Assembly: GCF_003755185.1 (NCBI RefSeq)
Contig: NZ_RKIC01000014.1
Location: forward strand, 1-64,000
From: Frigoribacterium sp. PhB24
GTDB taxonomy: Bacteria; Actinomycetota; Actinomycetes; Actinomycetales; Microbacteriaceae
Length of the DNA: 64,000 bases
Direction of reading: 5' to 3'
The position numbers were made by a program, and so were the translations under genes. Positions 24,064 through 33,252 of the stretch are shown in pieces (the first letter of the stretch is position 1; every line of letters starts with the position of its first letter). The notes under the pieces are model-generated. The model did no database searches. It had not been told where the DNA came from and worked only from the letters and a program-made list of their open reading frames with translations.

Positions 24064-25050
24064 CTAGGCGGACTCTCGGACGACGAGCCTGGTGGGGAGC
24101 GCCAGCGACTCATAGGGCGAGGTTCCCCCGAGCATGCGGCCCAGGAGCGCGTGCGCCGCAGCGGAGCCGACGGCCGCCGCGAAGTTGTCGACCGTCGTGA
24201 GACGCGGGGTGACGAGGTCGGCCGTCTCGATGTTGTCGAACCCGACGACGGCGATGTCGTCGGGTATGCGCAGGCCACGAGCATGGATGACGTCCATCGC
24301 ACCGATGGCGATCAGATCGTTCGCACAGAGAACGGCCTGCGGAGGGGGGCCGACCTCGAGCATCCACGTCATGGCGCTGACGCCACCCGCACGCGTGAAC
24401 TCGGTCGAGGCCGTCCGGTTCGCTCCGATCTCGAGACCGGACCGCTTCGACGCCACCTCGAACGCCGCGAGCCGAGCCGAGCCGGCACCGTTGAGGAACG
24501 CGAGGTCCGTGCGCCCGGTGGAGCGAAGATGATCCACGGCTTCATGGATGCCCAGGGCGTCATCAGTCGACACCTGGTCGAACAGATGCTCACCACGACC
24601 ATCCCCGAGGACCACCAAGGGAGTCTCGTCGCCGACGATGTGACGGATCTCCTCCGGTCCGAGGGACATGGCCTGCACGATGACGCCGTCGACGCTTCGT
24701 GCCACGACCTCGTGCAAGTACGTCCTCTCTCGGTCCGCCGACCCGTCCGTGTTGAGGATGAAGGCGATGTAGCCGTCGACGGCCAGGACGTCGCCGACCG
24801 ACCTGGCGAGTTCGGGGTAGTAGGGGTTCGAGATGTCCGCGACGAGCAGACCGACCGTGTGGGTCCGCTGGCTGCGGAACCCCTTGGCGAGGAGGTTCGG
24901 TCGGTACCCGAGGCGATCCACCGCCTCGTGGATGCGAACCTTCGTCTCGGCTGAGACCGAACGCTTGCCGCTGAGGGCGTGCGAAACGGTCGTCGGACTC
25001 ACGCCCGCCTCTGCGGCGACCTGAGAGATGTTGGCGCCCATCCTCTTCAT
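24064..25050 (-). CDS. LacI family transcriptional regulator
   Basis: The 328-residue product has the N-terminal HTH and hinge (ISQVAAEAGVSPTTVSHALSGKRSVSAETKVRIHEAVDRLGYRPN) and a periplasmic-binding-like effector domain (VGLLVADISNPYYPELARSV, AVLCANDLIAIGAMDVIHARGLRIPDDIAVVGFDNIE). It is transcribed ahead of the glycohydrolase and importer genes and probably represses them. A perfect CAAATCGATTTG palindrome lies 47 bases upstream of its start codon. Confidence 0.9.
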   Translation of the reverse strand: MKRMGANISQVAAEAGVSPTTVSHALSGKRSVSAETKVRIHEAVDRLGYRPNLLAKGFRSQRTHTVGLLVADISNPYYPELARSVGDVLAVDGYIAFILNTDGSADRERTYLHEVVARSVDGVIVQAMSLGPEEIRHIVGDETPLVVLGDGRGEHLFDQVSTDDALGIHEAVDHLRSTGRTDLAFLNGAGSARLAAFEVASKRSGLEIGANRTASTEFTRAGGVSAMTWMLEVGPPPQAVLCANDLIAIGAMDVIHARGLRIPDDIAVVGFDNIETADLVTPRLTTVDNFAAAVGSAAAHALLGRMLGGTSPYESLALPTRLVVRESA

Positions 25051-25096
25051 GGCGTTCGGCCCCCTGTCTCGATCGGCGGTGAGAGAAAGATCGATA

Positions 25097-25108
25097 CAAA
25101 TCGATTTG
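25097..25108 (-). promoter_or_regulatory. LacI-type operator palindrome
   Basis: CAAATCGATTTG is a perfect 12-base palindrome with the central CG typical of LacI-family operators. It lies upstream of the LacI gene at 24064 and would allow autoregulation and control of the downstream importer operon. Confidence 0.6.
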
Positions 25109-25283
25109 CATGATCCGATTCATCAACACTGCGAGAGGGCGCTGTGCCTGTCAAGAAGCAAACGGTACTGATGACCGTTTGCACGAGGACGTGCGGCTGC
25201 TCTGACGATCAGGGGTTTCTCGTGCCACCAGCCGCGCCAGCGCCGCCGGGCCGCTGGGGGGTCATAGCCCCGGAGGGTGCACG

Positions 25284-25312
25284 AAAAAGGCGGCCCACGT
25301 CGTGGACCGCCT
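25284..25312 (-). terminator. rho-independent terminator of the former tRNA-Arg gene
   Basis: On the minus strand AGGCGG-N-CCAC pairs with GTGG-N-CCGCCT and is followed by TTTTT. It begins ten bases past the tRNA 3' end at 25322, as expected for a native tRNA transcript. Confidence 0.75.
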
Positions 25313-25321
25313 CGTTGTCTG

Positions 25322-25368
25322 TGCGCCTGGAGGGACTCGAACCCCCAACCTTCTGATCCGTGGTCAGA
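25322..25368 (-). pseudogene. 3' half of tRNA-Arg (ACG), truncated; possible attachment site
   Basis: On the minus strand the anticodon stem-loop (TCTGA-CCACGGA-TCAGA, anticodon ACG), variable loop, T arm (GGGGG-TTCGAGT-CCCTC) and the 3' acceptor strand CAGGCGC-A are all present. The matching 5' acceptor GCGCCTG and D arm are missing; the preceding sequence instead forms an unrelated TCGCC/GGCGA hairpin. Position 33 is C rather than the near-universal U. The native terminator follows. This is what remains of a tRNA after an element integrated in its 3' half, or after a deletion. Confidence 0.7.
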
Positions 25369-25581
25369 CCGTCGCCGAGCCCTTGGCGAGGCCGGGTCGT
25401 CGACAAACACGGGGGACGGACAACGTGCAGTTCACCGGCTTCTGCGATCGAGAACCATCGAGATGCATCTGAGTGGGGCCGTTTAGGGCGACCAAAAAGG
25501 CGAGCAAGGCCATCTGCCCGAAGGTCGGCGTGGTCTCGACCGTGTTGAGCAGTGACCGGATTGGTGATGTCCGTGCCCCGA

Positions 25582-25875
25582 TCACGGCGCCCCTGAGCCA
25601 CCGCGAGGTGCACGAGCGTGGATGGCCAAGAGCACGTTCGGGGACAGTTCCAACTCGTAGAGCAGGCGAGTCACGACGAAGACGCTCGGATGAGCCGTTT
25701 CGCCTCTTTCAATGCGGCGCAGTGTGGCCACACCGATGCCGACCAGAGAAGACAGGTCCTCTTGGCGCATTCCCGATGCCGACCTTGCCAGACGTATCTG
25801 GCGGCCGAGAAGCACGGCTTCTTGGTGCCCCGACCTGCCCGCTCCCGCGTCGACCGAGCCGTGGCTGTTGGACAT
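25582..25875 (-). CDS. small XRE-family HTH regulator
   Basis: The 97-residue product carries a Cro/CI-type HTH (LGRQIRLARSASGMRQEDLSSLVGIGVATLRRIERGETAHPSVFVVTRLLYEL) covering residues about 24-77, with short flanks. The start at 25875 lies nine bases after the stop of the lactate-oxidising enzyme gene on the same strand, so it could be cotranscribed with the rhamnose operon, but its codon use is less GC-biased and it borders the tRNA remnant, so it may belong to a mobile element. Target unknown. Confidence 0.7.
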   Translation of the reverse strand: MSNSHGSVDAGAGRSGHQEAVLLGRQIRLARSASGMRQEDLSSLVGIGVATLRRIERGETAHPSVFVVTRLLYELELSPNVLLAIHARAPRGGSGAP

Positions 25876-25883
25876 GTCAGGGC

Positions 25884-27119
25884 TCAGCGGGACCGCGGGA
25901 TGAGCCGCTCGAGCTGGGTCACGTGCCGCGGCTCGAGTTCCTCGAGCGAGTTGACGCCGAGCAGGCGCATCGTGCGGGCGATCTCGACCGAGAGGATCTC
26001 GATCGCGCGGTCGACGCCCTCGCGCCCGCCGGCCATGAGCCCGTAGAGGTACGCGCGGCCGACGAGCGTGAAGCGGGCGCCGAGGGCGATGGCGGCGACG
26101 ATGTCGGCACCCGACATGATGCCCGTGTCGAGGTGCACCTCGGTGTCGGCCCCGACCTCCCTCACGACGTCGGGCAGCAGGTGGAACGGGATCGGCGCGC
26201 GGTCGAGCTGACGCCCGCCGTGGTTCGACAGAATCAACGCGTCGACGCCCAGGTCGGTGACCCGGCGGGCGTCCTCGACGGTCTGCACGCCCTTGACGAC
26301 GAGCTTCCCGGGCCACTGCAACTTGATCCACGCCAGGTCGTCGTAGGTGACGGTCGGGTCGAACATCGTGTTCAGCAGCTCGGCGACGGTGCCCGACCAG
26401 CGGTCGAGCGACGCGAACGCGAGCGGCTCAGTGGTGAGGAAGTCGATCCACCACCAGGGCCGGGGCAGCGCGTCGACGATGGTCTTGGGCGTCAGCGACG
26501 GCGGGATCGTCATGCCGTTGCGTGAGTCGCGGAGGCGCGCACCGGCCACCGGCACGTCCACCGTCACCAGCAGGGTGTCGAACCCCGCCGCGGCCGCCCG
26601 GTCGACGAGGGCCATCGACCGGTCGCGGTCCTTCCACATGTAGAGCTGGAACCAGTTCCGACCGTCGGGCGCCGCCTCCGCGACGTCCTCGACGCTCGCC
26701 GTGCCCATCGTCGAGAGGCTGAACGGGATGCCCGCCGCCGCGGCCGCCGCGGCGCCCGCCTTCTCGCCGTCGGTCTGCATCATCCGGGTAAAGCCCGTCG
26801 GGGCGATCCCGAACGGCTGCTCTACCCGCGCACCCAGCACGTCCCACCCGGTGTCGACGGTTGCGACGTCGTGCAGGATCTCCGGGTTGAACTGCACGTC
26901 GCGGAACGCCTGCCGAGCCCGCCGCAGCGAGATCTCCGCCTCGGCCGAGCCGTCGGTGTAGTCGAAGGCCGCCGTGGGGGTGCGGCGCTTGGCGATCCGC
27001 CGCAGGTCCTCGATGGTCAGCGCCTCGCGCAGGCGCTTGGCCTTGAGGTCGAACGTGGGCTTCTTGAACTGCATGAGCGGCGCGAGGTCGTGGAACTTCG
27101 GCAGGCGGCGGTCGACCAT
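25884..27119 (-). CDS. lldD: FMN-dependent L-lactate dehydrogenase / alpha-hydroxyacid oxidase
   Basis: The 411-residue product belongs to the alpha-hydroxyacid dehydrogenase family: [48 protein letters not shown] (catalytic-site Tyr), [15 protein letters not shown] (FMN Lys), [12 protein letters not shown] with the catalytic His, and DTGIMSG/GRAYLYG for FMN phosphate. It oxidises L-lactate to pyruvate at the membrane or in the cytoplasm. As the gene after rhaB, it probably finishes conversion of rhamnose-derived lactaldehyde and lactate to pyruvate. Confidence 0.85.
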   Translation of the reverse strand: MVDRRLPKFHDLAPLMQFKKPTFDLKAKRLREALTIEDLRRIAKRRTPTAAFDYTDGSAEAEISLRRARQAFRDVQFNPEILHDVATVDTGWDVLGARVEQPFGIAPTGFTRMMQTDGEKAGAAAAAAAGIPFSLSTMGTASVEDVAEAAPDGRNWFQLYMWKDRDRSMALVDRAAAAGFDTLLVTVDVPVAGARLRDSRNGMTIPPSLTPKTIVDALPRPWWWIDFLTTEPLAFASLDRWSGTVAELLNTMFDPTVTYDDLAWIKLQWPGKLVVKGVQTVEDARRVTDLGVDALILSNHGGRQLDRAPIPFHLLPDVVREVGADTEVHLDTGIMSGADIVAAIALGARFTLVGRAYLYGLMAGGREGVDRAIEILSVEIARTMRLLGVNSLEELEPRHVTQLERLIPRSR

Positions 27120-27156
27120 GGGGACGGTCCTTCCGGGTCGGTGGGGAGGGAGGAGA

Positions 27157-28704
27157 TCAGGAGGCGCGGGCGGCGGCTGAGGACGCTCCCGACCGCGGGC
27201 GGTACGTCACGGGGGCGGACGACGCGGCCACGAGCGCCCGGAGCGACTCGAGCGAGGACGCGCGTTCGACGAGCCCGGCAGCACGGGCCTGGACGAGCAC
27301 GTTGCCGAGCGCCGTCGCCTCGACCGGCCCCGCCAGCACGGTGCAGCCGGTGCGGTCGGCGGTCAGCTGGCAGAGCAGCTCGTTCTGCGAGCCGCCCCCG
27401 ACGACGTGCACGGTGCGGACCGTGCGGCCGGAGAGCCGCTCGGCGTCGCGGAGGGTCGCGGCGTAGGCCGCGGCGAGCGACTCGAGGATGCTCCGCACCG
27501 TCTCGGCCCGCCCGCGCGGCGGCGCGACGTCGTGCTCGACGCACCACGCCTCGATGCGCGCCGGCATGTCGCCGGGCGGCGTGAAGCGGGCGTCCGTGGC
27601 GTCGAAGACGGCGACGGGCCGGGTCACGGCCGCCGCCTCGGCGAGCAGGGCCGCGAGGTCGCTGCTGCGCTCGGCGGCCGAGGTGCCCGAGCGGCTCCAC
27701 GCACGAATCGACTCGCTCAGCAGCCACAGGCCCGACACGTTCTTGAGGAACCGCACCCGCCCGTCGACGCCGCCCTCGTTCGTGAAGCCGGCCGCTCGGA
27801 CGTCCTCGCCGAGCAGCGGCGACGGCAGCTCGAGGCCGACGAGCGACCACGTGCCGCTCGACACGTAGGCAGCGTCGTCGCCCGTGAGCGGCACGGCGAC
27901 CACGGCCGAGGCGGTGTCGTGCGAGCCGACCGCCGTGACCCCGAGCGACGCCGGGGCACCGATCGCCGCGGCGACCGACGGCAGCAGCGGACCGAGGGAG
28001 GTGCCCGGGTCGACGAGCGGCGCGAACAGGTCGGGCGACAGGCCGAGTCGACGCATCAGCTCGACGTCCCACTCCCCCGTCGCCGGCGACAGCAGACCCG
28101 TCGTCGAGGCGTTGGTGCGCTCGGTCGCGGCCGTGCCGGTGAGCCACCACGAGACGAGGTCGGGCACGAGCAGGGCACGATCGGCCGGGGCGAGGACGCC
28201 CGACGCGTGGTCGGCGGCGAGCTGGAACACCGTGTTGAACGGCAGGTGCTGCAGGCCGGTGCGCGCGAAGAGCTCATCGGGCGGCACGACGGCGTGCACC
28301 GTCTCGACCCCCGCTGCCGAGCGCTCGTCGCGGTAGTGGTACGGAGAGCCGAGGAGGCGGCCCTCACGCAGCAGCCCGTAGTCGACCGCCCAGGAGTCGA
28401 CGCCGATCGAGGCCACGCCCGGCTCGTCACGGAGAGCCTCGGCCAGCCCCGCGACGACCGACCGCCAGAGCCCCAGGACGTCCCAGTGCAGGCCGACGCA
28501 GCCCGCGCCTCCTGGGCTCTCGACGGCGCCCTCGCCGTCGCCCCGCCCCTCGGGCAGCGTGACCGGGTCGTTCGCGAACCGGGCGACGTGCTGCAGGCGC
28601 ACTCCGTCGGGGTCGACGTGGCCGAGCACGACGCGCCCGCTCGTCGCGCCGAGGTCTACCGCGGCGACGACGCCGCCCGTCGCGTTCGGCCCGGTGCCCG
28701 TCAT
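27157..28704 (-). CDS. rhaB: rhamnulokinase
   Basis: The 515-residue FGGY kinase has [15 protein letters not shown] at the N-terminus (RhaB-type, ATSGR rather than GTTxxK), [36 protein letters not shown] with the catalytic Asp, [13 protein letters not shown] and [15 protein letters not shown]. These are the rhamnulokinase motifs. It phosphorylates L-rhamnulose to L-rhamnulose 1-phosphate with ATP in the cytoplasm. The start overlaps the aldolase/dehydrogenase stop by ATGA, so the two are coupled. Confidence 0.92.
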   Translation of the reverse strand: MTGTGPNATGGVVAAVDLGATSGRVVLGHVDPDGVRLQHVARFANDPVTLPEGRGDGEGAVESPGGAGCVGLHWDVLGLWRSVVAGLAEALRDEPGVASIGVDSWAVDYGLLREGRLLGSPYHYRDERSAAGVETVHAVVPPDELFARTGLQHLPFNTVFQLAADHASGVLAPADRALLVPDLVSWWLTGTAATERTNASTTGLLSPATGEWDVELMRRLGLSPDLFAPLVDPGTSLGPLLPSVAAAIGAPASLGVTAVGSHDTASAVVAVPLTGDDAAYVSSGTWSLVGLELPSPLLGEDVRAAGFTNEGGVDGRVRFLKNVSGLWLLSESIRAWSRSGTSAAERSSDLAALLAEAAAVTRPVAVFDATDARFTPPGDMPARIEAWCVEHDVAPPRGRAETVRSILESLAAAYAATLRDAERLSGRTVRTVHVVGGGSQNELLCQLTADRTGCTVLAGPVEATALGNVLVQARAAGLVERASSLESLRALVAASSAPVTYRPRSGASSAAARAS

Positions 28705-30740
28705 CGCAGGAAGGCCGCGGCGACCCCCGCGTCGACCGGCACGTGCAGCCCGGTCGTGTGCGAGAAGTCGCTCGTGCAGATCGCGTAGACGGCGGCGGCG
28801 ACGTTCTCGGGCACGACCTCGCGCTTGAGGATGGTGCGCTGAGCGTAGAAGGCGCCGAGGTCCTTCTCGTCGACGCCGTAGGTCGCCGCGCGGTTGGCGC
28901 CCCAGCCGCTGGCGAAGATGCCCGAGCCGCGCACGACGCCGTCGGGGTTGATGCCGTTGACGCGGATGCCGTGCTCGCCGAGCTCGGCCGCGAGCAGCCG
29001 CACCTGGTGCGCCTGGTCGGCCTTCGTCGCGCTGTAGGCGATGTTGTTCGGGCCGGCGAAGACCGAGTTCTTCGACGAGATGTAGACGATGTCGCCGCCG
29101 AGGCCCTGGTCGACCAGCACGCGGGCCGCGTTCTTCGCGACGAGGAACGAGCCCTTGGCCATCACGTCGTGCTGCAGGTCCCAGTCGGCCTCGGTGGTGT
29201 CGAACAACGACTTCGACAGGCTCAGCCCGGCGTTGTTGACGACGAGGTCGAGCCCTCCGAAGGCGAGCAGCACCTCGGCGATCGACGCCTTCACCGCAGC
29301 CTCGTCGCTGACGTCGGCGGCGACCCCTCGCGCCACGTCCGGCCCGCCGATCTCGGCTGCGGCCGCCTGCGCCTTCGCGAGGTCGAGGTCGGCGATGACG
29401 ACGCAGGCCCCCTCGGCGGCGAGCCGGGTGGCGATGGCCTTGCCGATGCCCGACGCAGCACCGGTCACGAGCGCGACGCGGGTGGCGAGCGGCTTCGGCG
29501 CGGGCCGCCGCTGCAGCTTCGCCTCCTCGAGGGCCCAGTACTCGATCCGGAACTTCTCGGCCTCGTCGATCGGCGCGTAGCTCGAGACGCCCTCGGCGCC
29601 GCGCATCACGTTGATCGCATTGACGTAGAACTCGCCCGCGACGCGCGCCGTCTGGGCGTCGCCCCCGTACGAGAACATGCCGACGCCCGGCACGAGCACG
29701 ATCAGCGGGTCGGCCCCGCGGATCGCCGGGCTGTCGGGCGTCGCGTGCCGGTCGTAGTACGCCTGGTAGTCGAGGCGGTACTGCTCGTGCAGCTCGCGGA
29801 GGCGCGCGATCGACTCCTCGACGGTCGCGTCGGCCGGCAGGTCGAGGACCAGCGGCCGCACCTTCGTGCGGAGGAAGTGGTCGGGGCAGCTCGTGCCGAG
29901 CGCCGCGAGCCGTGGGTGCTCGGTGCTGGCGAGGAAGTCGAGCACGACGTCGCTGTCGGTGAACGAGCCGACCTGCGGCCGGTCGTGCGACGCGATTCCG
30001 CGGATGACGGGTGCGAGGGCCGCGGCCTTGGCGCGGCGCTCGTCGAGGGGCAGGGCCGCGTGGCCGGCGAGGGCTGGGCCGAAGGGCTCGGGCCTCGAGT
30101 GCTCGTCGAGCCAGGCCTGCGCGGTCTCGATGATCCAGCGTGAGGCGGCCTCCGCCTCCTCACTGGTGTCGCCCCAGGCGGTGATGCCGTGCCCGCCCAG
30201 GATCGTGCCGCGCGCCTCCGGGTGCTCCGCCTTGATCGCGGCTATGTCGAGGCCGAGCTGCCAGCCCGGTCGGCGCCAGGGCACCCAGACGACCGCGCCG
30301 CCGAAGATCTCGGCCGTGAGTCGTTCTCCGTCGGCAGCGGTCGCGATCGCGATGCCTGCGTCGGGGTGCAGGTGGTCGACGTGCGCCGCGTCGACGAGGC
30401 CGTGCATGGCGGTGTCGATCGACGGCGCCGCGCCTCCCTTGCCGTGCAGGGCGTAGTCGAAGGCGGCGACCATCTCGTCCTCGTGCTCGACGCCGCGGTA
30501 GACGCCCGCGAGGCCGCGCAGTCGGTCGAGGCGCAGCACGGCGAGGCCCTGCTCGGTGAGGGTGCCGAGGTCTCCCCCGCTGCCCTTGACCCAGAGCAGC
30601 TCGACCGGCTCGCCCGTCGCCGGGTCGGTCGCGGTGCCCTTGGCCGAGGTGTTCCCGCCGGCGTAGTTCGTGTTCGCCGGGTCGGCGCCGAGGCGGTTGC
30701 TGCGCGCGACGAGGTCGGCGGCGGTGGTGGTGCTGGTCAC
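28701..30740 (-). CDS. rhaD: bifunctional rhamnulose-1-phosphate aldolase / lactaldehyde dehydrogenase
   Basis: The 679-residue product fuses a class II aldolase domain (residues about 1-400: NYAGGNTSAKG, VKGSGGDLGTL, HVDHLHPDAG with zinc-binding His, ILGGHGITAWG) to an SDR domain (about 425-679: VALVTGAASGIG, NNAGLS, ISSKNS, YSATKA). This fused type replaces separate RhaD and lactaldehyde-processing enzymes in actinobacteria and some bacilli: it cleaves rhamnulose 1-phosphate to dihydroxyacetone phosphate and L-lactaldehyde and oxidises the latter. Start is GTG 30740; the ribosome site is weak. Confidence 0.9.
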   Translation of the reverse strand: MTSTTTAADLVARSNRLGADPANTNYAGGNTSAKGTATDPATGEPVELLWVKGSGGDLGTLTEQGLAVLRLDRLRGLAGVYRGVEHEDEMVAAFDYALHGKGGAAPSIDTAMHGLVDAAHVDHLHPDAGIAIATAADGERLTAEIFGGAVVWVPWRRPGWQLGLDIAAIKAEHPEARGTILGGHGITAWGDTSEEAEAASRWIIETAQAWLDEHSRPEPFGPALAGHAALPLDERRAKAAALAPVIRGIASHDRPQVGSFTDSDVVLDFLASTEHPRLAALGTSCPDHFLRTKVRPLVLDLPADATVEESIARLRELHEQYRLDYQAYYDRHATPDSPAIRGADPLIVLVPGVGMFSYGGDAQTARVAGEFYVNAINVMRGAEGVSSYAPIDEAEKFRIEYWALEEAKLQRRPAPKPLATRVALVTGAASGIGKAIATRLAAEGACVVIADLDLAKAQAAAAEIGGPDVARGVAADVSDEAAVKASIAEVLLAFGGLDLVVNNAGLSLSKSLFDTTEADWDLQHDVMAKGSFLVAKNAARVLVDQGLGGDIVYISSKNSVFAGPNNIAYSATKADQAHQVRLLAAELGEHGIRVNGINPDGVVRGSGIFASGWGANRAATYGVDEKDLGAFYAQRTILKREVVPENVAAAVYAICTSDFSHTTGLHVPVDAGVAAAFLR

Positions 30741-30799
30741 GAGGGGGTTCCGTTCGAGGTCAGGGGCAGGTCGAGGAGGCGCGGGCCAGGAGGTGCAGA

Positions 30800-31963
30800 T
30801 CAGGTCCAGCTGAGCTGCTTGCCGCCGACGCGCTCCGCGGCGAGGCGCTCGGGGGTGCCGCTGGCGAGGTAGGCCGACATCGGGTCGCGGGGCAGGCCGC
30901 GCGACTCGCGCCAGTCGGCCAGGGCCGGCCGCACGTCGGTGTAGAAGGCGTCCATCAGCACGGCGTTCGCGCCGAGCACGTCGTGGGAGGCGCGGGCCGC
31001 GTCGAGCGCCGGACGGTCGACGAGCAGGGCGCGCGCCGTCATCTCCTGCACGTTCAGCACGCTGCGGATCTGGCCGGGGATCTTGTCCTCGACGTTGTGG
31101 CACTGGTCGAGCATGAACTGCACCGGCGAGCCCTCGTCGAGCCCGCCGCCGTCGACGACCTCGAACAGGATGCGGAACAGCTGGAACGGGTCGGCCGCCC
31201 CGACGATGAGGTCGTCGTCGGCGTAGAAGCGCGAGTTGAAGTCGAACGAGCCGAGCTTGCCGAGGCGCAGCAGCTGCATGACGATGAACTCGATGTTCGT
31301 GCCGGGGGCGTGGTGGCCGGTGTCGAGGCAGGTCAGCGCGCGGTCGCCGAGGGCGCTCACCTGCGCGTAGCTGGTGCCCCAGTCGGGCACGTCGGTGTGG
31401 TAGAACGCCGGCTCGAAGAACTTGTACTCGAGCACGAGGCGCTGCTCGTCGCCGAGGCCGGCGTAGATCTCGGCGAGCGACTCGGCGAGGTGGTCCTGAC
31501 GCTGGCGCAGCGAGTCCTGCCCCGGGTAGTTCGTGCCGTCCGCGAGCCAGATCTTGAGGTCGCGCGACCCGGTCTCGTGCATGATCTCGAGGCAGCGGAG
31601 GTGGTGGTCGACCGCCTTGCGGCGGACAGCGGCGTCGCTGTGCGCGAGGCTGCCGAACTTGTACGCGTCGTCCTGGAACGTGTTCGAGTTGACAGTCCCG
31701 AGCGCGACGCCGAGCCCCTCAGCGTACGAGCGGAGGGCGCCGAAGTCCTCGACCTCGTCCCACGGGATGTGCAGGGCCACGCTCGGCGCCAGGCCGGTGT
31801 GCTCGTGCACACGGGCCGCATCCGCGATCTTCTCCTCCGCCGTGCGCGGCGTGCCCGGCGTGCCGAACACCTTGAACCGCGTGCCGGAGTTGCCGAAGGC
31901 CCAGCTGGGCAGCTCGATGGCCTGGCGCTCGAGGGTCGGCGCGATGGATTCGAAGGTTGTCAT
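30800..31963 (-). CDS. rhaI: L-rhamnose isomerase (RhaI type)
   Basis: The 387-residue product is a TIM-barrel sugar isomerase of the RhaI type: LPSWAFGNSGTRFKVF, VALHIPWD, LKIWLADGTNYPGQDS, VLEYKFFEPAFYHTDVPDWGT, LDTGHHAPGTNIEFIV and FDFNSRFYADDDL supply the metal-binding Glu, Asp and His residues. It converts L-rhamnose to L-rhamnulose. GGAG stands six bases before the ATG at 31963. It is the first gene of the rhamnose operon and faces a LacI gene across a palindromic operator. Confidence 0.92.
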   Translation of the reverse strand: MTTFESIAPTLERQAIELPSWAFGNSGTRFKVFGTPGTPRTAEEKIADAARVHEHTGLAPSVALHIPWDEVEDFGALRSYAEGLGVALGTVNSNTFQDDAYKFGSLAHSDAAVRRKAVDHHLRCLEIMHETGSRDLKIWLADGTNYPGQDSLRQRQDHLAESLAEIYAGLGDEQRLVLEYKFFEPAFYHTDVPDWGTSYAQVSALGDRALTCLDTGHHAPGTNIEFIVMQLLRLGKLGSFDFNSRFYADDDLIVGAADPFQLFRILFEVVDGGGLDEGSPVQFMLDQCHNVEDKIPGQIRSVLNVQEMTARALLVDRPALDAARASHDVLGANAVLMDAFYTDVRPALADWRESRGLPRDPMSAYLASGTPERLAAERVGGKQLSWT

Positions 31964-31985
31964 GGTGGCTCCGGCTCGTTCGACG

Positions 31986-31999
31986 TTGAATCGTTTCAA
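31986..31999. promoter_or_regulatory. LacI-type operator between rhaI and its regulator
   Basis: TTGAATCGTTTCAA is a palindrome apart from its centre, with the TGAA-CG-TTCA character of LacI operators. It lies 23 bases upstream of rhaI and 66 bases upstream of the divergent LacI gene, so it can regulate both. Confidence 0.6.
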
Positions 32000-32064
32000 T
32001 CTGACGATAGGGTTCGATCTGTGCCGCCGTCAAATCCCAACCACCACGAGCTCACGAGTCGCTC

Positions 32065-33069
32065 TTGAAACGAACGAGCATCCGAGACGTGGCGGCGGCC
32101 GCCGGCGTCTCGGTCGGCACGGTGTCGAACGTCCTCAACAACCCGGACCGCGTCAGCCCAGCGACCGTGGCCCGGGTGGCCCGGTCCATCGACGAGCTCG
32201 GATTCCTGCGGAACGACGCCGCGCGGCAGCTCCGGGGTGGTGACAGCCGTGCCATCGGCCTCGTAGTCCTCGACGCCAGAAACCCCTTCTTCGCCGACGT
32301 GGCGCGGGGCGCGGAGGCCGCTGCGGAAGAGCTGGGTCAGGTCATCCTCGTCGGGAACAGCGATCAGCGGACGGACCGCGAAGCCCACTACCTCAACATC
32401 TTCGCCGAGCGGCGCGTCATGGGCGTCCTCGTGTCCCCGGTCGGCGACGTCACCGTGCCCCTCCGGCGACTCCGCGACCACGGCATCCCTGCCGTCCTCG
32501 TCGACAGGGAGGCGGCACCCGGAACACTGTCCTCCGTGTCGGTCGACGACGTCGCGGGCGGGAGGATGGCCGTGGAGCACCTGCTCTCCCTCGGTCGGCG
32601 ACGCATCGCTTTCGTCGGCGGACCGGGCGGCCTCCGACAGGTCTCTGACCGTCTGTCCGGAGCGCGGGCAGCAGTGGCGGCCACGCCCGACGCCGTCCTG
32701 CAGGTGCTCGACACGCCCGATCTCACGGTCGAGGCAGGGCGTTCTGCGGCCCACACCCTCGCGCATGGTGGTCCGGGAAAGCGCCCTGATGCCGTCTTCG
32801 CCGCCAACGACCTCGTGGCCGTCGGCGTGCTGCAGGGCCTCGTCATGCAGAGCGCCCTCCGCGTGCCGGAGGACGTCGCACTCATCGGCTACGACGACAT
32901 CGACTTCGCACGAGCCACCGTGGTGCCCCTGAGCTCCATACGCCAGCCCCGAGAACTCATGGGCCGCTCCGCCGTCGAGGTTCTGCGCGCGGACGCGGCC
33001 GACCCCCACCGTGAACATGAACGCGTCATCTTCACTCCGGAACTCGTGGTGCGTGCCAGCACAGGTTGA
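32065..33069 (+). CDS. LacI family regulator of the rhamnose operon
   Basis: The 334-residue product has a LacI HTH (SIRDVAAAAGVSVGTVSNVLNNPDRVSPATVARVARSIDELGFLRN) and effector domain (IGLVVLDARNPFFADVARGAE, VFAANDLVAVGVLQGLVMQSALRVPEDVALIGYDDIDFA). It starts with TTG at 32065; no strong ribosome site precedes it. Being divergent from rhaI with a shared palindrome, it most likely represses rhamnose catabolism in the absence of rhamnose or rhamnulose. Confidence 0.88.
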   Translation: MKRTSIRDVAAAAGVSVGTVSNVLNNPDRVSPATVARVARSIDELGFLRNDAARQLRGGDSRAIGLVVLDARNPFFADVARGAEAAAEELGQVILVGNSDQRTDREAHYLNIFAERRVMGVLVSPVGDVTVPLRRLRDHGIPAVLVDREAAPGTLSSVSVDDVAGGRMAVEHLLSLGRRRIAFVGGPGGLRQVSDRLSGARAAVAATPDAVLQVLDTPDLTVEAGRSAAHTLAHGGPGKRPDAVFAANDLVAVGVLQGLVMQSALRVPEDVALIGYDDIDFARATVVPLSSIRQPRELMGRSAVEVLRADAADPHREHERVIFTPELVVRASTG

Positions 33070-33252
33070 GAAGGCCCTGCCCGTGAACACGCTCGCCCTC
33101 GCGGTACTGGTTCGAGTCTTCGGCGTAGTACTGCAGCTGGAGTAGCGGAACCGATTCACGCGGATGACGCACGAGCGACAGAGCGTCACGAGGCTGGTCT
33201 CCTCAGTACTTGGCCGACCGCGGACCAGGTCATCGACTTCTCGGAGACGACC

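Larger units (their letters stand above)
25051..25581. other. gene-poor stretch with operator, tRNA remnant and terminator
   Basis: No convincing protein gene is seen in these 530 bases. The stretch holds the LacI operator (25097-25108), a minus-strand terminator (25284-25312) and the 3' half of a tRNA-Arg (25322-25368). The remaining 210 bases up to the XRE gene have short open frames only and no ribosome sites that I can support. The mixture looks like a recombination junction. Confidence 0.6.

Noticed and set aside
25123-25581. Several short open frames around the tRNA remnant
   Set aside because: None has a ribosome site, conserved motif or sustained coding composition; they probably reflect recombined non-coding sequence.
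28743-30143. Plus-strand open frame opposite the rhamnose aldolase/dehydrogenase gene
   Set aside because: It mirrors the codon-position GC pattern of rhaD and contains no recognisable domain.
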